NCBI RefSeq assembly: GCF_004016445.2
Contig: NZ_SADT02000007.1
Span: 248,001-312,000, forward strand
Origin: Mesorhizobium sp. M2E.F.Ca.ET.219.01.1.1
GTDB lineage: Bacteria > Pseudomonadota > Alphaproteobacteria > Rhizobiales > Rhizobiaceae
Direction: 5' to 3'
DNA length: 64,000 nucleotides
Shown here: positions 60,634-64,000 of the stretch, piece by piece
Numbering within the stretch: position 1 is the first letter of the stretch
Layout: each line of letters starts with the position of its first letter
The notes under the pieces: generated by a model
Database searches by the model: none
The model's input: the letters and a program-made list of their open reading frames with translations, nothing else
Told to the model about the DNA's origin: nothing
Made by a program: the position numbers and the translations under genes

Positions 60634-61962
60634 TCAGAGCCTCTTCTCGACCAGGACCTCGACGCGACGGTTGAGCGCGCGGCCTTCGCGCGTCGAATTG
60701 TCGGCTACCGGATCGGTTTCGGCACGGCCCTCGGAAGAGATGCTGTCCTGTGGCACGCCCGCCTGCACCAGAAGCTTGGCTATGGTTTCGGCGCGCGCTT
60801 CCGACAGGCGCTGGTTGCTGGCCAGCGGGTTCGACTTTTGCAGGCGCACATTGTCGGTATGGCCGACGACGGTGATTTTTCCGATCAGTTCCTTGTTGTC
60901 GAGGATAACCTTGGCGATCGACGCGATCAGCGGCTCGTAGCCCTCGGTCAGCGTCGGCCGCGACGACTGGAACAGCTCGGGATTGGAGGACTGGATGATG
61001 AGCTTCGCCAGCGAGACGCTCTCGGTGCCGCTGAGCGCGCCTTTGAGGTCGTCCGGTGCTTCAGCCTTGAACTCGGGCAGCAAAGCGAAATCGACCGGCT
61101 GCGGCGCTTCGGGTTCGGGCGCATCCTGCTTGGGCGCGGCGCGGGTGACGTCGCCGCGCGAGGCCGGCGGCAGCGTGCGCACCAGCGCGGAAAGCTCGAC
61201 CGCCTGGCTGCTCAAGCCCATCGACAGGCCGACATAGGCAGCCGCGGCGACGACAATCGCGGCAAGCGCCATCACCCAGATCGGCACGATGAAGCGCTGC
61301 GGTTCATCGGAGGCGATCACGCCTTTCCAGTTCGGCGATAGCGGCGAATCCTCGGCGTCGGCGTTGCGCAGGAAGCGCGCCGCCGCGACGCGCACCGCAT
61401 TGAGCGACCGGTCGCCGGCGCGGCCGGGCACCCGGTACTTGCCGCGGAAGCCGAGCGCCAGGCAGTAATATTGCAGCTCCAGCATCTCGCGGTCGCGATT
61501 GGGATGCCGCTCCAGCTCGTCGAGGCGGGTGAAGAACTGGGTGCCGGCATCGACGTCGCCGCGCAGCATGACCACAAGCGGCTGGCGCGGCCAGGCGCTG
61601 GCGCCGCCCCAGGGCGTGTTGAGCGCAAGGTCGTCGAGCAGCGCCGCCACCGCCCAGGCCGCCTGGTCGGCGCGCTCCAGCGAGGAGCCCGCGGCAACGG
61701 CGGCGTCGCGCGCCCGCACCAGCTCGTCGAGCAGGCGCGTGCGCATCACTTCCGGGTTCTCCGGTGCCAGCGCGCTTTCGAGCTCCGGCGCGAATTCGAG
61801 CAGCGGCGCGAAGATGTTGATGAGCGTGTTGGGATGGGCGCGCGCCCGCTTGACCGGCGCGCCCGGCGCCAGCGGCGCCATCGGTCGGGGCGCCGCACCG
61901 GTCAGCCGGATGCGTGTGCGCTCGCGATCCTCCGACAGTCCGAAGGGATCATCCCGGCTCAT
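60634..61962 (-). CDS. tssL: T6SS membrane protein TssL/DotU with OmpA domain, first copy
   Basis: 442 residues: DotU domain (about 45-215, with LELQYYCLALGFRGKY), one transmembrane helix (224-248), OmpA-like periplasmic domain (about 335-440) with VVGHTDNVRLQKSN and NRRVEVLVEKRL. It lies between tssK (4-base gap) and tssM. Confidence 0.94.
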   Translation of the reverse strand: MSRDDPFGLSEDRERTRIRLTGAAPRPMAPLAPGAPVKRARAHPNTLINIFAPLLEFAPELESALAPENPEVMRTRLLDELVRARDAAVAAGSSLERADQAAWAVAALLDDLALNTPWGGASAWPRQPLVVMLRGDVDAGTQFFTRLDELERHPNRDREMLELQYYCLALGFRGKYRVPGRAGDRSLNAVRVAAARFLRNADAEDSPLSPNWKGVIASDEPQRFIVPIWVMALAAIVVAAAAYVGLSMGLSSQAVELSALVRTLPPASRGDVTRAAPKQDAPEPEAPQPVDFALLPEFKAEAPDDLKGALSGTESVSLAKLIIQSSNPELFQSSRPTLTEGYEPLIASIAKVILDNKELIGKITVVGHTDNVRLQKSNPLASNQRLSEARAETIAKLLVQAGVPQDSISSEGRAETDPVADNSTREGRALNRRVEVLVEKRL

Positions 61963-61966
61963 GGCC

Positions 61967-63301
61967 TCACCTGTTCACCGAATAGCAGTCGACCTGCGGC
62001 TCGCTCGGCAGCACGCCGGAAACACCGATGACGAAGCCCGGAGCGTCGAGCAGCGAGGCCCAATGCTCGCTCTTCTGGTCGAGCTCCAGGCACAGCCGGT
62101 CGCCGTCATAGGGGATCTCGCGCGGCTGCGAATGCAGCGGCTTCAGCGGAATGCCGGGCAGGCGCGATTTCCACAGGCCCTCGAACTGGTCCGCCGAGCC
62201 GACCGTCGCCTGGTTGACGAAGATCTTGCGCAGCGCGTCTTCTGACAGCTCGGAGCCGACGCGGATGACGATGCGGCTGGCGACCAGAAGCTTCGGGTTG
62301 TCAATCCGTACCTTCCAGACATTGGTGGCGTGCCGCATGACTGGAAGCGCGCGCGATTTCGGCTCGATGTAGCGCAGGCTGAGGATCAGCGAGCGCAAGG
62401 CGTCGGCCAGCGCCATATAGGCGGGGCCTGGCGCCATATGATCGTAGGCCGGCAACTCGCCGAGCCGCCGCGAGCTGGAGCCGTAGGTGGCCATCTCGCC
62501 GGCGAGGCCGGCAAGCTCGAGATAGAGCTCGGCCGGATGGAAGACGTCCTGCGCGAGCATATGCGCAAGCCGTGGCCGCGCGGCGTTGGCGAGGTGAAGC
62601 ATCAGAAGATCCTCGACGCTGCGGCCGGCCCCGCCCATCACCATCTTGCCATGCGCTTCGGCGATCTGGTCGAGGCCGGTGACGACCTCCTGCAGCAATT
62701 GCCGGTACCAGTGCACGGCGCCGGTGATCAGCGTCGGCGGCAGGAACGTCTCGTCGAGCGAGACGCCGCCATCGGCGCGCACGCCCGTGATATCGGCGAT
62801 CGGCAGTGCCGTGTAGCCACCGACCGATTTGCCGGGTGCCAGCAGTACCGCTTGCGGCCGGGCGATTTCGATCTCTTCCGGATCGGCGCCGCCCTGCACG
62901 GCGTCGCGCACCGGGACGATCTTGCCGTGGTAGCGCGCGCCGGTCGATTGGGCATGCGCAGGATCGAATCCGACGCCGCCGGGCGGCTCCAGCGGCAGCG
63001 CCACCAGCACCGGTCCGGCACCGGTGTCGGCCGTGACCGGCAGCGGTTTAGGCGCATCCATCAGCTCCGGGATGGAGAAGGGCGTGCCGTCCGGGAAGAT
63101 GCCCCGGGCGGACACGATCGACACCTGGCCGGCGTCGAGCAGCGACTGGTCGAGCGTCAGCTGCTGGAAGCCGAACGTATGGAGCTGGCCGGCCTGCAAG
63201 GCGCCGCGCACCATCCCCTCGAAGAACCGGTCCTGCTGCTGAAAATGCTGGGTCCTCAAGAAGAGGCCCTCGGACCACAGCACCCTGTTTGCGTCGCTCA
63301 T
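61967..63301 (-). CDS. tssK: T6SS baseplate protein TssK
   Basis: 444 residues, the usual TssK length. The family start VLWSEGLFLRTQHFQQQDR and later IPVGVSG-like GFVIGVSGVL are visible. TssK links the baseplate to the TssJLM complex. ATG 63301 is chosen; an in-frame extension upstream would overlap tssJ. Confidence 0.94.
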   Translation of the reverse strand: MSDANRVLWSEGLFLRTQHFQQQDRFFEGMVRGALQAGQLHTFGFQQLTLDQSLLDAGQVSIVSARGIFPDGTPFSIPELMDAPKPLPVTADTGAGPVLVALPLEPPGGVGFDPAHAQSTGARYHGKIVPVRDAVQGGADPEEIEIARPQAVLLAPGKSVGGYTALPIADITGVRADGGVSLDETFLPPTLITGAVHWYRQLLQEVVTGLDQIAEAHGKMVMGGAGRSVEDLLMLHLANAARPRLAHMLAQDVFHPAELYLELAGLAGEMATYGSSSRRLGELPAYDHMAPGPAYMALADALRSLILSLRYIEPKSRALPVMRHATNVWKVRIDNPKLLVASRIVIRVGSELSEDALRKIFVNQATVGSADQFEGLWKSRLPGIPLKPLHSQPREIPYDGDRLCLELDQKSEHWASLLDAPGFVIGVSGVLPSEPQVDCYSVNR

Positions 63302-63336
63302 TCTGCCACTCTCTGCACTGCCGTGTTGACGCTTCG

Positions 63337-63789
63337 CTAGGCGGAGATGCCGCCCTTGCCGAGGCTGACATTGATGGTGAATTTCGACCCTGGCGAAACC
63401 GACTTGGTCGTGCGCCAGTTGCGTCCGCCGGGTTCCCGGATCAGCGCGACGAAGCCCAGCGCCGTCGCGTTCGGCTCGACCGTGATGGTCTTGGCTGCCG
63501 TCTTGCCCGGCGCCACCGAGATCGCGTCCGAGCCGATCAGGTCGGCGCCCAGCGCCGAGCCGGCATCGCCCTGCAGCGCGAAGTAATCGGCCGAGTTGAA
63601 CTTGCCGGTGCTGGCAAGCCGCATCACCAACACCGTCACCGGCCGGTCGCCGCCACCTGGTCCCGGATTCATGCCGGCGCCGCCGGTCACGTTGACCGAG
63701 ATCACCGATGGTTTCGGCGGGCCGCTCTGGCAAGCCGCGAGCAGCCCCGTGGCGCCGAGGGCAACGATGAATTCGCGTCTGTCGATCAT
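63337..63789 (-). CDS. tssJ: T6SS outer-membrane lipoprotein TssJ
   Basis: 150 residues: lipoprotein signal with lipobox LAAC (C20), then the transthyretin-like beta-sandwich of TssJ (SVNVTGGAGMNPG, VLVMRLASTGKFNSADYFAL). It docks to the periplasmic end of TssM. Only one tssJ is present for two tssM copies. Confidence 0.92.
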   Translation of the reverse strand: MIDRREFIVALGATGLLAACQSGPPKPSVISVNVTGGAGMNPGPGGGDRPVTVLVMRLASTGKFNSADYFALQGDAGSALGADLIGSDAISVAPGKTAAKTITVEPNATALGFVALIREPGGRNWRTTKSVSPGSKFTINVSLGKGGISA

Positions 63790-63792
63790 GCT

Positions 63793-64000
63793 TCACTCCT
63801 CTTCATATGCATCCCTGAAGTCTGCGCCGATCTCGCCCAGGAAACTCGATTCCGCGCTCTGGGCGATGTCGCGATGGCGTTTCTGATAGAGTTCCCACAG
63901 CTTGGCGTTGCGCCCGCCGGCGAGCAGATTGCCGATCGCGGAATTGGACTTGAGCTCTTCCTCGATGGCGGCCGGATCGAAACGGTCGATCATGCGCCGA
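63793..64000 (-). CDS. tagH: TagH FHA-protein, C-terminal fragment at window edge
   Basis: The last about 69 codons of a gene that starts outside the window. The pattern FDPAAIEEEL ... LWELYQKRH ... FRDAYEEE aligns with the end of the TagH at 47949-49031 (LSPEAIAKKI ... FAEAYARADKQK). An ATG at 63991-63993 exists but upstream codons remain open to the edge. It precedes tssJ by 3 bases. Confidence 0.8.
   Translation of the reverse strand, partial: RRMIDRFDPAAIEEELKSNSAIGNLLAGGRNAKLWELYQKRHRDIAQSAESSFLGEIGADFRDAYEEE

Noticed and set aside
1-64000. tRNA genes, CRISPR arrays, prophage or integrase genes
   Set aside because: None seen; the repeats present are isolated palindromes without regular spacing, and no integrase or transposase gene is found.

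Overview
The window reads as chromosome of a GC-rich alphaproteobacterium of the Hyphomicrobiales (Rhizobiales), most probably Mesorhizobium or a close relative. The grounds are the ectoine-use gene order known from rhizobia, the rhizobial-type palindromic intergenic repeats, and the type VI secretion content. This genus call is inference from gene content; no 16S or marker gene is present. Genes are tightly packed with many ATGA/TGATG stop-start overlaps. I see no tRNA, rRNA, CRISPR array or intact insertion sequence.

Region 1 (1-6289, plus strand) is a cytochrome bo3-type ubiquinol oxidase operon: partial cyoA, then cyoB, cyoC, cyoD and a SURF1 assembly factor. It runs directly into a RegB/PrrB/ActS-like redox sensor kinase and its RegA-like response regulator. 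Region 2 (6368-21104) is a full ectoine/5-hydroxyectoine uptake and catabolism locus. On the minus strand it holds the MocR-type regulator enuR, the importer ehuABCD, the eutABC genes, ectoine hydrolase doeA and deacetylase doeB. Divergently on the plus strand lie an Lrp/AsnC regulator, a semialdehyde dehydrogenase (doeC-like), a diaminobutyrate transaminase (doeD-like) and a quinone-oxidoreductase-like dehydrogenase. The route is ectoine to N-acetyl-diaminobutyrate to diaminobutyrate to aspartate semialdehyde to aspartate.

Region 3 (21502-29558) is a signalling and envelope-glycan locus: a hybrid histidine kinase with two receiver domains, two stand-alone receivers, a TPR/YaiO outer-membrane barrel protein, a HEAT-repeat membrane protein, a processive family 2 glycosyltransferase, and a facing Hpt protein. 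Next to the Hpt gene is a decayed fragment of a LivM-type permease.

Region 4 (29949-64000) is a type VI secretion (T6SS) region. Its right end carries tagH (cut by the window), tssJ, tssK, tssL, tssM and tagF, followed by an effector island: a DUF2169 protein, a ketosynthase-fold protein without catalytic residues, a PAAR-like protein with a putative HNH-type nuclease tail and a candidate immunity gene, and, facing them, VgrG, a DUF6484 protein and an unknown. Its left part carries a second tagH, tssL and tssM with the kinase/phosphatase pair ppkA/pppA, a DUF1036 protein, an M23-plus-transglycosylase fusion, two caspase-fold proteins, an OmpA-type protein and a polyglycine lipoprotein. The duplication of the membrane and FHA components, linked to the phospho-switch and to wall enzymes, is the most unusual feature. 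The core sheath and baseplate genes (tssA-H) are not in the window and may lie beyond position 64000.
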